64,000 nt of DNA from assembly GCA_029309925.1 (NCBI GenBank), contig JARKND010000005.1, positions 682,001 to 746,000 on the forward strand, given 5' to 3'. The position numbers and the translations under genes were made by a program. The notes under the pieces were generated by a model. That model made no database searches and was not told the DNA's origin. It saw nothing but the letters and a program-made list of their open reading frames with translations. Positions 10,065 through 18,308 of the stretch are shown piece after piece; the first letter of the stretch is position 1; every line of letters begins with the position of its first letter. This DNA comes from Fulvivirgaceae bacterium JP3-4. Its GTDB lineage: Bacteria > Bacteroidota > Bacteroidia > Cytophagales > Cyclobacteriaceae.

Positions 10065-10928
10065 CTATGCGACATCTCTTCCGGTGGCAGCTTTCAGCAT
10101 TTCGAACCAATCCTGTCTTTCAAGTGCTATCTCAACAGCCTTTGCACTTTCGATGATGCGCTCTGCCTGGGTTGTCCCGATGACAGGAAAAATATTTGCC
10201 GGATGGCGCATCAGCCAGGCGAGTGACAACTGGGTTTCAGTTGCGTTGTATTTTTCTTTCTTTGGCCACAATGGGCTTCCTGATGACATCAATTTTCCAC
10301 CACCCAAGGGTGACCAGGCCATCGGTGAGGTTTTATGTTTCTGTAAGACGTCAAGCGTTCCATCGAATAAACAGTCAAGCTTGCTGAGGGATAGCTCTAC
10401 CTGGTTTGTCACGAGCGGGAATGGGAGATAGCTTTGCAGCATCTCGAACTGTGTTGGAGTGAAATTCGACACACCGAAATGCAGCACCTTACCGTTTTGT
10501 TTTAACAGTCCAAAAGTTTCCGAGACTTCTTCTGCGTCCATGAGCGGGTCGGGTCGATGGATCAGGAGGAGATCAAGATAGTCGGTGCCAAGATTTTTCA
10601 GCGATGTGTCTACGGATGTCAGAATATGTTCCTTCGATGTGTCGTAATGCTTCACCCACGTGGAGGGCTGCTTTGACGAGAGCAGCTTGATTCCGCACTT
10701 CGTGATAAGCTGGATCTGCTGACGATTGATTGAGACTTTCTTCAGTGCATCACCGAAAAGTTTTTCGTTGTCGTAATCGCCATAGATATCAGCGTGATCG
10801 AACGAAGTGATGCCGGCATCAAGGCTTGTTCGAATAAGTTTTGCGACATCGACACTATTCCAGCGCCAGGCGCCTGCCACAATTTGTGACAGGGCCGGCC
10901 CTTTAAGATGAAGGTGTCTCTTCTCCAT
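10065..10928 (-). CDS. Aldo/keto reductase, YdhF-like
   Basis: A 287-aa NADPH-dependent oxidoreductase with the AKR barrel. The catalytic tetrad is visible: D44 and Y49 (FDHADIYGDY), K77 (LITKCGIK) and H124 (LLLIHRPDPLMD). The DHADIYG block, LLIHRPDPLMDAEEV and GKVLHFGVSNFTPTQFEML closely resemble E. coli YdhF, whose physiological substrate is unknown. It is cytoplasmic. It starts 1 nt after the stop of the NIPSNAP gene, forming a two-gene operon. Confidence 0.9.
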   Translation of the reverse strand: MEKRHLHLKGPALSQIVAGAWRWNSVDVAKLIRTSLDAGITSFDHADIYGDYDNEKLFGDALKKVSINRQQIQLITKCGIKLLSSKQPSTWVKHYDTSKEHILTSVDTSLKNLGTDYLDLLLIHRPDPLMDAEEVSETFGLLKQNGKVLHFGVSNFTPTQFEMLQSYLPFPLVTNQVELSLSKLDCLFDGTLDVLQKHKTSPMAWSPLGGGKLMSSGSPLWPKKEKYNATETQLSLAWLMRHPANIFPVIGTTQAERIIESAKAVEIALERQDWFEMLKAATGRDVA

Positions 10929-10929
10929 A

Positions 10930-11703
10930 TCAAACTTGCGAGTACGACAGCGGTTCGAGGAATGTCTTGTAAATTTTCGACACAGTGTTTGCGTATTGTG
11001 GATCTTTTACGATACGCTGCCAGTCCGGGTCTGGACCGAATGCCTTCCAAGCCTGATCCCGTTCTTCCATGTTTTTGAACGTCAGCATATACGTCAGGGC
11101 TGGCATGTTTGGTCCTGCAATGACTTCGCCAAAGAAAACCGGATTCAACTTCACGCGGGTAAAGATGGGAAACTCTTCATCGTTGAACATTTTGATCTTC
11201 CTTCTTACCGCATCTTCGCTATAGCCTTCGTATGTGCGCAGTTCAAAAATCCGCTGGCCGCTTGCGGCCGATATCATCTTCGGCAGACCATCGAAGGCGA
11301 TCATCAGCGATGAATGAAAGCGCGAATAGACCGCCTGCTCTACAGGGATCTTGTTGTATTCTGCGGCAGCCTCTGCAAATGCCTTATCTGTCTTCAAAGC
11401 ATTATTTACTTTCAGATAGTCGTTAAACGAAGCGTAGGGGATGAGGAGATAAAGTTTTGCCGGCTCCGATTTACTCATCTCCGAAAATGCTCCAACTTTT
11501 TTTACGCCAAGCCTGTTGAGTGCAGGGATCAACGCCTTGGACATAAAGTTGTCGAAGCCTGCCTGGCTGCGATTCATTTCATAAACACGCCACTCATAAA
11601 CTTCCTTGTCCTGTTGTTGCTGGGCAAAAGCTGGCGAAACAGCTGCAGCCGTGAGAGCAGATGTCGCCAATACTGATTTTTGAATAAACTTACGTCTTTC
11701 CAT
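10930..11703 (-). CDS. Exported NIPSNAP family protein
   Basis: A 257-aa protein with a twin-arginine-type signal (MERRKFIQKS, a hydrophobic alanine-rich core, and a likely cut after PAFA). Two NIPSNAP-like ferredoxin-fold domains follow: YEWRVYEMNRSQ at about 35 and FELRTYEGYSEDAVRRK at about 148. Each has the FxxRxY strand that marks the family, and the second includes KAFGPDPDWQRI. Bacterial NIPSNAP proteins are mostly uncharacterised. It is co-directional with the aldo/keto reductase, 1 nt apart. Confidence 0.85.
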   Translation of the reverse strand: MERRKFIQKSVLATSALTAAAVSPAFAQQQQDKEVYEWRVYEMNRSQAGFDNFMSKALIPALNRLGVKKVGAFSEMSKSEPAKLYLLIPYASFNDYLKVNNALKTDKAFAEAAAEYNKIPVEQAVYSRFHSSLMIAFDGLPKMISAASGQRIFELRTYEGYSEDAVRRKIKMFNDEEFPIFTRVKLNPVFFGEVIAGPNMPALTYMLTFKNMEERDQAWKAFGPDPDWQRIVKDPQYANTVSKIYKTFLEPLSYSQV

Positions 11704-11801
11704 TTGTTTAGAGTTGAGTTTCCAATTTATGCTTTGGCGGCCAGCGTTTGGAAATTTACTTCAGTTTTTATTTTGTGACCAAAATATCGGCAGCCGATAG
11801 C

Positions 11802-12128
11802 TTACTCGTTGTTGTAATCCTTTCGAATCGGGTAAAACACATCGATCACCTTGCAGTCTGTTATAGCCGTGGCGGTGTGTGGTACATTCGAGGGTATTAC
11901 CCCGACAACACCAGGCTCGAGGGTCTGCGTCTCGTTTCCGATGGTTAGCTGCAGTTTGCCGGAAATTACACTCACGGTCATTTCATTCACATGATGATGG
12001 ACGGGAATAGTAGATCCTTGTTTTATGTCCCAGTACGCGATCGTCATGTTCTCGCTGTGAACAAAGCGCCCGAAGAATCCCGGAGCAATTTCCTTTGGTT
12101 TGATGTCTGACAGTTTTACAAAGCTCAT
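11802..12128 (-). CDS. Cupin domain protein
   Basis: A 108-aa single-domain cupin. The first motif carries the metal-binding histidines (VHHHVNEMTVSVISG, about 44-58), and the second is GVIPSNVPHTATAI. The protein is small enough to be only the beta-barrel. The metal and substrate cannot be told from the sequence. The MFS carrier gene lies 7 nt upstream on the same strand, so the two are probably co-transcribed. Confidence 0.85.
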   Translation of the reverse strand: MSFVKLSDIKPKEIAPGFFGRFVHSENMTIAYWDIKQGSTIPVHHHVNEMTVSVISGKLQLTIGNETQTLEPGVVGVIPSNVPHTATAITDCKVIDVFYPIRKDYNNE

Positions 12129-12135
12129 AATGGTT

Positions 12136-13317
12136 TTACTTCGTTGACGTTGATAAAGTTTTTCTCATGACAAGACAACCGACTACCGGTCCAGGCAACA
12201 GGATCAGAAAAAGGTATTCGAACGAGATGATTGTTTTAAGAAATGCCAGCAGCTGAATGCTGATAATTGTGATCGCGAATCCAATGCACACTACCATTGT
12301 GATTGCAGACCCTCGCACATCGGCAGGGGCACTTCGGGCAACAAGCGCAGAAAATTGCGGTGAGTCTGCCGCCATTGTTACTCCCCAGAACAACATGATG
12401 AGGATAAATATCGCTGGTGGAAGGTGCCATAGAAAAGGTGAAATTAAACAGCAGCTGCCTGAGGAGAGCAATGCAAAGGTTGCGAGCGAAGAACTGCCAA
12501 TGCGCATTGATAAAATTCCACCGCCATAGCATCCGACAGCGCCTGCACCGATTGTTACAAACGCCAGGGCTGATGCGCTGAGTGTTACACTATTCACTTC
12601 AGCATAATATTCATAGATAAAAGGTATGAACGCCCACATCGCGTAAAGCTCCCACATATGTCCGAAGTAGCCTAGTGCGGGCGCTCGGAATTCGGGGACC
12701 GCAAAAGCTCTTGTAATTCCAAAGAATGAAAATGCCGATGCCGGTTTTCTAAATGGACCATCAGGAACAAACATGAATATGATGAGACCACCTGTCAAAC
12801 ACAACAGCGATACGACAACGATACTTATGTTGAGGTCCGGCAAATTCGGTATCAGTTTGAGTGAGTGCGGGAATGCAGTTCCGAGCACAAGCGCACCGAC
12901 AAGTGCACCGAGCCAGTGTCCGAGGCCTTGCTGATTCCAGTCAGCTGCGATCTTCATTCCAACGGGATAGATACCCGCAAGGGCGACACCGACCCCAAAC
13001 CGTGTAAGCAGGATGAGCGCGAACGATGATGCATCATAGAGCATGACGGCATTGATTGCACTCGCAAAAATGCTCGAGATAAAAAAGACTTTTGAAGGCG
13101 ATAGCCTGTCAGTAATTCCTGTAACCGCAAAGACCAGCGTACCGAGAATAAATCCCAATTGTGTGGACGATGTCAGGAAACCAAGTGAGCTTGAAGGTAA
13201 ACCATATTGCGCCTGAAGCTGCGGCAGAACAGCGTTTCCGGCAAACCAGACTGATGTTCCGCAAAACTGCGCGAACACAATCAGATAAAAGATCTTCTTA
13301 CTGCTGGTGGTTTTCAA
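12136..13317 (-). CDS. MFS transporter
   Basis: A 393-aa major facilitator with about 12 hydrophobic segments. The first helix begins IFYLIVFAQFCGTSVWFAGN. The helix 4-5 region has LLTRFGVGVALAGIYPVGMKI, where TRFGVG matches the MFS motif for the helix 4-5 turn. A second-half glycine-rich helix precedes the end. The substrate is unknown. It starts 295 nt from the divergent ECF sigma gene and is followed by the cupin gene. Confidence 0.85.
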   Translation of the reverse strand: MKTTSSKKIFYLIVFAQFCGTSVWFAGNAVLPQLQAQYGLPSSSLGFLTSSTQLGFILGTLVFAVTGITDRLSPSKVFFISSIFASAINAVMLYDASSFALILLTRFGVGVALAGIYPVGMKIAADWNQQGLGHWLGALVGALVLGTAFPHSLKLIPNLPDLNISIVVVSLLCLTGGLIIFMFVPDGPFRKPASAFSFFGITRAFAVPEFRAPALGYFGHMWELYAMWAFIPFIYEYYAEVNSVTLSASALAFVTIGAGAVGCYGGGILSMRIGSSSLATFALLSSGSCCLISPFLWHLPPAIFILIMLFWGVTMAADSPQFSALVARSAPADVRGSAITMVVCIGFAITIISIQLLAFLKTIISFEYLFLILLPGPVVGCLVMRKTLSTSTK

Positions 13318-13365
13318 AGTTGACTTTGTGGAAAGTACGGAAAATGTTGTTTGAAATGAAAGCAG

Positions 13366-13483
13366 TTGGTTATTGGCGGTTGGCTTTTGGCCTTGGCATC
13401 TTTCTGCGCTTACTCTGTTTGTCGTTCAGTTGATTAATAGCAATAGAGTTTACGGTTCACAGCCAACATCCAACACCTGAAGC
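13366..13483. repeat. Heptanucleotide-unit repeat (H2) between divergent genes
   Basis: The left arm (13366-13396) consists of TTGG-led units such as TTGGTTA, TTGGCGG and TTGGCTT, spaced 7 nt apart with one 6-nt step. The right arm (13463-13483) has CCAACAT, CCAACAC and CTGAAGC. The arms are partly complementary across about 65 nt. They lie in the 295-nt region between the MFS carrier and the ECF sigma gene. Confidence 0.65.
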
Positions 13484-13612
13484 CGCATGGCATTGAATAC
13501 TTGTTGATACAGGTATCGTTTTTGTACCTGAATTTAATTCGCAGCAGCGACTTTCCGGGAGAAATTTTTTAACTGTCGCCAGCTGCGCGTTTTTTACTAT
13601 TTTTACCGAATT

Positions 13613-14197
13613 ATGGAAGAAGTCATTCGCGAACAATATTCCGAGCGTGAAAAGCAAAGCATTTTCAATCAGGAGTTTATGCCTCATATTAACTCCATGT
13701 ACAATTTTGCCTACAGGTTAACGCTGGATTCCGATGATGCGAAGGATTTGCTTCAGGACACCTATTTAAAAGCATTTCGTTTTATAGATTCTTTTCAGAA
13801 AGGAACTAATGCTAAGGCCTGGCTGTTCCGAATTTTGAAAAACAGTTTCATTAATGACTACCGGAAGAAAAGCAAAGAACCTTCCAAGGTAGACTATCAG
13901 GAAGTAGAAAGTTATTATAACTCCGAAGATGTAGACCGGCAAATAACACCCGATCTGCGCGTGGAAGCGTTGCAGGATATGATCGGTGATGAAATTTCGG
14001 TCGCACTGAATTCCTTAGATGTAGACTTCAGAACGGTAATAATATTGTGTGATTTAGAAGGGTTTAAGTACGAAGAGATGGCGAAGATATTAGATATTCC
14101 GATCGGGACGGTGAGAAGCCGTCTGCACAGAGCCCGCAATCTTCTGAAGGAAAAGTTAAGTGAATACGCTAAGAAAATGGGTTATAAAAACGCATAA
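13613..14197 (+). CDS. ECF-type RNA polymerase sigma factor
   Basis: A 194-aa sigma-70 family protein of the extracytoplasmic-function group. Region 2 is visible (FAYRLTLDSDDAKDLLQDTY, then AWLFRILKNSFINDYRK, about 27-85), and region 4 is near the C-terminus (LEGFKYEEMAKILDIPIGTVRSRLHRAR, about 145-175) with a helix-turn-helix. There is no region 1 or 3. The next gene, 12 nt downstream, encodes a small zinc-type anti-sigma factor, the usual partner. Target promoters cannot be inferred. Confidence 0.93.
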   Translation: MEEVIREQYSEREKQSIFNQEFMPHINSMYNFAYRLTLDSDDAKDLLQDTYLKAFRFIDSFQKGTNAKAWLFRILKNSFINDYRKKSKEPSKVDYQEVESYYNSEDVDRQITPDLRVEALQDMIGDEISVALNSLDVDFRTVIILCDLEGFKYEEMAKILDIPIGTVRSRLHRARNLLKEKLSEYAKKMGYKNA

Positions 14198-14209
14198 TAC
14201 TACTACTAT

Positions 14210-14482
14210 ATGAACTCCCCGGACTTTAGTAAGATGAAAAAGGATTGTCAGAATCAACGAGAGTGTTTTGAAATTCTGCAGTCTATCATCGATGGTGAAG
14301 CCACACCTCAGCAGAAAGAGCATTTCATGAAAGAGCACCTTGAGCAGTGCATGCCATGCTACAAAAGCTACCACCTGGAGGTTGCCATCCGCGAACTTCT
14401 CAAAGCCAAGTGTTCACAACACGCACCACAGGAACTGGTTGAATCCATCCGCAAAAAAGTTATAGAAAATCTAGCGCAGTAA
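14210..14482 (+). CDS. Zinc-type (ZAS-like) anti-sigma factor, soluble
   Basis: A 90-aa protein with the HxxxCxxC signature of zinc-associated anti-sigma factors (HLEQCMPC, about residues 44-51) after an early Cys and an acidic helix (CFEILQSIIDGEATPQQ). It has no membrane segment, unlike many anti-sigma factors, so it should act in the cytoplasm, perhaps as a redox- or zinc-sensitive switch (inference from the family). It follows the sigma gene by 12 nt and ends exactly where gmk begins. Confidence 0.82.
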   Translation: MNSPDFSKMKKDCQNQRECFEILQSIIDGEATPQQKEHFMKEHLEQCMPCYKSYHLEVAIRELLKAKCSQHAPQELVESIRKKVIENLAQ

Positions 14483-15052
14483 ATGGCCGGAAAAGCGATT
14501 ATTTTTTCTGCGCCTTCAGGTTCTGGAAAAACTACAATTGTCAAGCATTTACTGAAGTCCAACGCTGATCTTGGATTCTCAATCTCCGCATCCACCCGCG
14601 ACAGACGTGGCCGCACCGAAAAGGATGGCCAGGATTATTATTTTCTTACACCCCTGGAGTTCAAAAAGAAAATCGATAACAACGAATTCGTTGAGTGGGA
14701 GGAAGTATACGAAGGAAATTTTTACGGCACACTCAAGTCAGAAGTGCAGCGCATCTGGGATTCCGGTAAGAACGTGATCTTCGATGTTGATGTGAAGGGA
14801 GGATTGAATCTCAAAAAATATTTCGGAGAAAAGGCGCTGTCCATCTTCGTGAAAGTTCCCTCAATCGAAATCCTGAAAGAGCGGTTACACGATCGCGGAA
14901 CAGAAACCCCCGAAAGTCTTTCCCGCAGACTTTTTAAAGCACAATTCGAAATGACCTTTCAGGATAAGTTTGATGTCGTGCTTGTGAATGAAAATCTGGA
15001 AAAGTCGTTAGCTGAAGCGCAACGGCTTTACGATTCGTTTAAATCCAAATAG
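14483..15052 (+). CDS. gmk: Guanylate kinase
   Basis: A 189-aa enzyme that phosphorylates GMP to GDP with ATP. The P-loop is APSGSGKTT (about 9-17). The GMP-binding region has [20 protein letters not shown] and [15 protein letters not shown]. The length is typical. The ATG directly follows the TAA of the anti-sigma gene (0 nt gap), so this essential enzyme is transcribed with a stress-type sigma module. It is convergent with the ferredoxin gene, 14 nt away. Confidence 0.95.
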   Translation: MAGKAIIFSAPSGSGKTTIVKHLLKSNADLGFSISASTRDRRGRTEKDGQDYYFLTPLEFKKKIDNNEFVEWEEVYEGNFYGTLKSEVQRIWDSGKNVIFDVDVKGGLNLKKYFGEKALSIFVKVPSIEILKERLHDRGTETPESLSRRLFKAQFEMTFQDKFDVVLVNENLEKSLAEAQRLYDSFKSK

Positions 15053-15066
15053 CTTTTTAAATACCG

Positions 15067-15381
15067 CTAGGAATTATTGAGTCGCAGCACGACATCATTC
15101 AAGTCTTCGGTCACCTTGATTTGACATGCCAGTCGGCTGTTGCTTAAAACTACTGGAAGTGTGTCAAGCATATCTAATTCTGCATCAGTTCGGGGATTCA
15201 GTTTCCCGATGCCTTCCAGCACTTCGATATGACAGGTTGCACAGAGGGCCATCCCTCCACACGCAGCCTCGATCTCGTACTCAGAAGCTTTCAAAACTTC
15301 CATCAGATTTAAATTCATATCGGTTGGCACTTCAATTTCACGAAGCGCTCCGCTTGCTTCCTTCACATGAAACTTCACCAT
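15067..15381 (-). CDS. [2Fe-2S] ferredoxin, adrenodoxin-like
   Basis: A 104-aa electron carrier. The four cluster ligands are C41, C47, C50 and C86, in the C-x5-C-x2-C ... C pattern of adrenodoxin/ISC-type ferredoxins (CGGMALCATC). An acidic MLDTLP segment follows. The gene begins 2 nt after the stop of the ferredoxin-NADP reductase gene, which is its likely redox partner. Confidence 0.92.
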   Translation of the reverse strand: MVKFHVKEASGALREIEVPTDMNLNLMEVLKASEYEIEAACGGMALCATCHIEVLEGIGKLNPRTDAELDMLDTLPVVLSNSRLACQIKVTEDLNDVVLRLNNS

Positions 15382-15383
15382 AA

Positions 15384-16388
15384 TCAGAATGCATTAACAC
15401 CGTTCACGGTAGTGTACTTGAAACTCAACTTTTGATTCGGATAAACAAATTTGAAAGCGCTTTGCGCCATCAGCGCAGCCTCATGAAACCCGGAAAGAAT
15501 CAGTTTCAGTTTTCCCGGGTAGGTGTTGATGTCTCCGATAGCATAGATTCCTTCAACATTAGTTGAATAATCGAACGTATTTACTTCAATAGCATTCTTG
15601 TCGAGTTTTAGACCCCATTCGCTGATCGGGCCAAGTTTCGGACTCAATCCAAAGAGCGGTATCAGAAAATCAGCTTCGATGGTTTTTGTTTCATTCTTCT
15701 TGTCGACAAGCGAAATTGCTTTCAGATGGCCGTTGCCTGAAACTGCCTGAAGATTTGTATTCAACAGCAGGTCGATTTTTCCCGCTTCCGCCAAAGCGAA
15801 AACTTTTTCGGCAGAGTCAGGTGCACCGCGAAACGTTTCGTTCCGGTGAACAAGAGTCAGGTGTTTCGCAATTGAGGCGAGATGGATGGTCCAGTCAAGC
15901 GCTGAGTCGCCTCCGCCTGTAACTACAAGTCTCTTGTCTTTGAACTGATCAGGATTTTTGACAAAGTAGAGCACACCTTTTCCTTCGAAGCGATCAAGGT
16001 CTGCAATTTCCGGTTTGCGCGGCTCAAAGCATCCAAGACCACCCGCGATCACAATCACTTTGCATGTGATTGACGTGTTGTCTGAGGTCTTCACTTCAAA
16101 ACCTCCGTCTTCGTTCCTGATCACGTGCGTTACACGTTCTCCGAGGCTGAACGTTGGCTTAAATGGTTCTATCTGTTTGGCGAGATTGTCAATCAGCTCA
16201 TGCGCTTTTATTTCCGGGTAGCCTGGAATATCGTAGATGGGCTTCTTCGGATAGATTTCGGTGAGCTGGCCTCCGATCTGCGGAAGCACATCCACCAGGT
16301 GACAGCGCATCTTGAGAAGACCGGCTTCAAATACGGCAAACAGACCGACTGGTCCTGCACCGATTATACAAATGTCCGTTCGGATCAT
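15384..16388 (-). CDS. Ferredoxin--NADP reductase, thioredoxin-reductase-like (YumC type)
   Basis: A 334-aa FAD- and NADP-binding flavoprotein. The FAD-site GxGxxG is IIGAGPVG (9-15), the NADP-site motif is GGGDSALDW (158-166), and the C-terminal FAD block is GIYAIGDINTYPGKLKLIL. The CxxC redox pair of thioredoxin reductase is absent from the NADP domain, which points to a ferredoxin/flavodoxin reductase of the YumC class. It is in an operon with the [2Fe-2S] ferredoxin and preceded by a MarR gene. Two copies of GTTAGTACAA lie just upstream. Confidence 0.92.
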   Translation of the reverse strand: MIRTDICIIGAGPVGLFAVFEAGLLKMRCHLVDVLPQIGGQLTEIYPKKPIYDIPGYPEIKAHELIDNLAKQIEPFKPTFSLGERVTHVIRNEDGGFEVKTSDNTSITCKVIVIAGGLGCFEPRKPEIADLDRFEGKGVLYFVKNPDQFKDKRLVVTGGGDSALDWTIHLASIAKHLTLVHRNETFRGAPDSAEKVFALAEAGKIDLLLNTNLQAVSGNGHLKAISLVDKKNETKTIEADFLIPLFGLSPKLGPISEWGLKLDKNAIEVNTFDYSTNVEGIYAIGDINTYPGKLKLILSGFHEAALMAQSAFKFVYPNQKLSFKYTTVNGVNAF

Positions 16389-16404
16389 ATCGTTTAGCGA
16401 TAAG

Positions 16405-16436
16405 GTTAGTACAATAATAGTTAGTACAACAACTAA
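16405..16436 (-). promoter_or_regulatory. Candidate MarR operator upstream of the ferredoxin reductase gene
   Basis: GTTAGTACAA occurs at 16405-16414 and again at 16420-16429, 15 nt apart. The second copy is part of an inverted repeat, TTAGT-N6-ACTAA (16421-16436). A similar word, GTTAGTATGACAAC, begins at 16926, just upstream of marR itself. This suggests that one regulator acts at both places. It is a pattern-based inference. Confidence 0.45.
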
Positions 16437-16483
16437 TTAAATTAAACGATTCAAAAATTACAATGTTTTGAAAAAGGGGTGGA

Positions 16484-16915
16484 TTATTCGAGGTTTTTGT
16501 AGATGGTATTCAAAACCTTCCTGAAATGTTGAAAATCCTTTTCGGAGAGACCGTTCCACGCCTGCAGCCGGATGTCTGCAATTTTAGGCTTCAGCTGCTC
16601 GACCTTCTTCCTGCCGTCTTTCGTCAGCTCGATGCTGAAGCTCCTGCGGTCGGCCGGATTCGGTTTTCTGTCGACAAGCTTTTTATCGCATAGCAGGTCA
16701 ATGATGCGTGTGAGTGTGGGATTGTCTTTAAAAAGAAGCTCGGCCAGTTCGTTCTGCTTCATGGCTCCGCGCTCGTAGACATTTTTCATCACGAGCCACT
16801 GATCTACGGTCACAGGAAATTTTAACTCCTTGAAGCGCTGCTGCGCAAATTGTTTTACCCTGCGTGCAGTACGATCCAGGAGAAATGAATATTCGCCATA
16901 TGGCTCTTCATGCAT
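16484..16915 (-). CDS. MarR family transcriptional regulator
   Basis: A 143-aa winged-helix regulator. The helix-turn-helix lies around 50-75 (MKQNELAELLFKDNPTLTRIIDLL), and the wing follows with KKLVDRKPNPADRRSFSIELT, the DxR signature of the family. It likely acts as a dimer that responds to a small ligand or oxidation. It is upstream of the reductase-ferredoxin operon on the same strand and probably controls it and itself, given the shared GTTAGTA words upstream of both. Confidence 0.92.
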   Translation of the reverse strand: MHEEPYGEYSFLLDRTARRVKQFAQQRFKELKFPVTVDQWLVMKNVYERGAMKQNELAELLFKDNPTLTRIIDLLCDKKLVDRKPNPADRRSFSIELTKDGRKKVEQLKPKIADIRLQAWNGLSEKDFQHFRKVLNTIYKNLE

Positions 16916-16983
16916 GAATCCAATCGTTAGTATGACAACAAAGTAACAAAAAATTATGTGGAATGGTTAACCCCATGCGTGCT

Positions 16984-17065
16984 CAGGTCGCAGGTGCCAC
17001 CGATTCTAAGCAGTTGTATTTAGGACCAGAACCTGTAACCTGCGACTTGCAACCCGAAACTTGTC
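16984..17065. repeat. Heptanucleotide-unit inverted repeat (H3)
   Basis: The left arm has CAGGTCG and CAGGTGC (16984-16997). The right arm (17031-17065) has five 7-nt units of the form ACYYGNN, for example ACCTGTA, ACCTGCG and ACTTGCA. AGGTCGCAGGT on the left pairs with ACCTGCGACTT on the right. It lies between the divergent marR and MFS genes. The remainder of this 211-nt gap shows nothing else I recognise. Confidence 0.75.
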
Positions 17066-17126
17066 AACCGCCCGAACTTTCCCCCGGGCGCTCCCGTTTA
17101 AATCTTTTCATCGTAAAAGTTTCTAG

Positions 17127-18308
17127 ATGACAGCAACTCCGCGGATATTCGCCCCTCAGGATCTTAGCATGAGCGAACGTAAAAAGCACCGTTTCTTCCT
17201 TAGTGTATTCTTTTTTCTTTCAGGCTTCGCGTTTGCAAGCTGGGCGTCACGGATTCCAACCATCAAAACAAACTTTGCCCTGAACGATGCGGAGCTGGGT
17301 ACGATTCTGCTGTTTATGCCCATCACATCGATGATCGGTCTGCCGATCTCGGGTTGGCTGGTTTCACGGTACGACAGCCGGATTCCGCTTGCGGCTGCCT
17401 TTGTGATGCTGGGAATCTCAACGCTATTGATCGGATTCAGCGTCAGCGTTCCCATGCTCGTTTTCTCCATCTGCTTTTTTGCCTTTGCATTGCGCATGCT
17501 CAATATTTCGATGAACACTCAGGCGATCACACTTCAGAAAATGTATGAGAAGAGGATCAATGGCTCGTTTCATGGCTTGTGGAGTACAGGTGGAATTTTA
17601 GGGGTTGGGTTCTCAACGTTGCTTGTCGCACTGGGTGTCACCATGGACTATCACCTTCTCATCGTCTCTGTGTTGGTATTTATCGTCACTGCATTTTCCT
17701 ACGGCAGGTTGCTGAGGAACGACCGCGCACCCGCAGGGAATAAGTTTAAAGTCGGAAAGCCTGATCCAATGATCGTATCACTGGGGCTGCTCTTGTTCTT
17801 TGCGGCAATCTGTGAGGGCGGAATGTTCGACTGGAGTGGCATTTATTTCAAGGAGGTTGTTTCCGTTGAAATTTTCACCTGGGGATATCTGATGTTTATG
17901 ATATGCATGGCGATATCAAGATTCGCTTCTGATTCAGTCATTGAAAGCATCGGGATGCCAAAGACCTTTATGCTTAGTGCTGCGCTGATCACATTAGGCA
18001 TTGCCACGGCAGTGATCTTCCCCACCTTCTGGCCATCGCTGATCGGCTTCTGCCTGGTGGGGTTCGGTACTGCTGCAGTCATTCCGATGGTGTATCTCCT
18101 TGCGGGAACTTCGAAAAAATATTCACCGGGGATTGTGATTTCAATTATTGCAACCTATGGCATTGTCGGAATGCTGATAGGCCCTCCGTTGATTGGCTAC
18201 CTTTCACACGCATTTGACCTGCGCATCGCTTTTATTGCTTTCGCGATTTCGGGTCTGATGCTCATCCCGTTTTCAAAATTGTTCTTCGTTAAGCAGAAAC
18301 AGAGTTGA
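17127..18308 (+). CDS. MFS transporter (YbjJ-like)
   Basis: A 393-aa major facilitator with about 12 membrane segments. The first helix, FFLSVFFFLSGFAFASWASRIPTIK, has the ASWASRIPTIK sequence typical of the YbjJ/FucP-like branch. GSFHGLWSTGGILG lies in the middle. The substrate is unknown. An alternative start at 17169 (MSERKKHRFF) would remove 14 polar residues and fits the family's N-terminus equally well. The 3' end overlaps the 3' end of the convergent histidine kinase gene by 20 nt. Confidence 0.85.
   Translation: MTATPRIFAPQDLSMSERKKHRFFLSVFFFLSGFAFASWASRIPTIKTNFALNDAELGTILLFMPITSMIGLPISGWLVSRYDSRIPLAAAFVMLGISTLLIGFSVSVPMLVFSICFFAFALRMLNISMNTQAITLQKMYEKRINGSFHGLWSTGGILGVGFSTLLVALGVTMDYHLLIVSVLVFIVTAFSYGRLLRNDRAPAGNKFKVGKPDPMIVSLGLLLFFAAICEGGMFDWSGIYFKEVVSVEIFTWGYLMFMICMAISRFASDSVIESIGMPKTFMLSAALITLGIATAVIFPTFWPSLIGFCLVGFGTAAVIPMVYLLAGTSKKYSPGIVISIIATYGIVGMLIGPPLIGYLSHAFDLRIAFIAFAISGLMLIPFSKLFFVKQKQS

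Noticed and set aside
13457-13687. Minus-strand frame upstream of the sigma factor gene
   Set aside because: It overlaps the repeat region and the start of the sigma factor coding sequence, and shows no protein family features.
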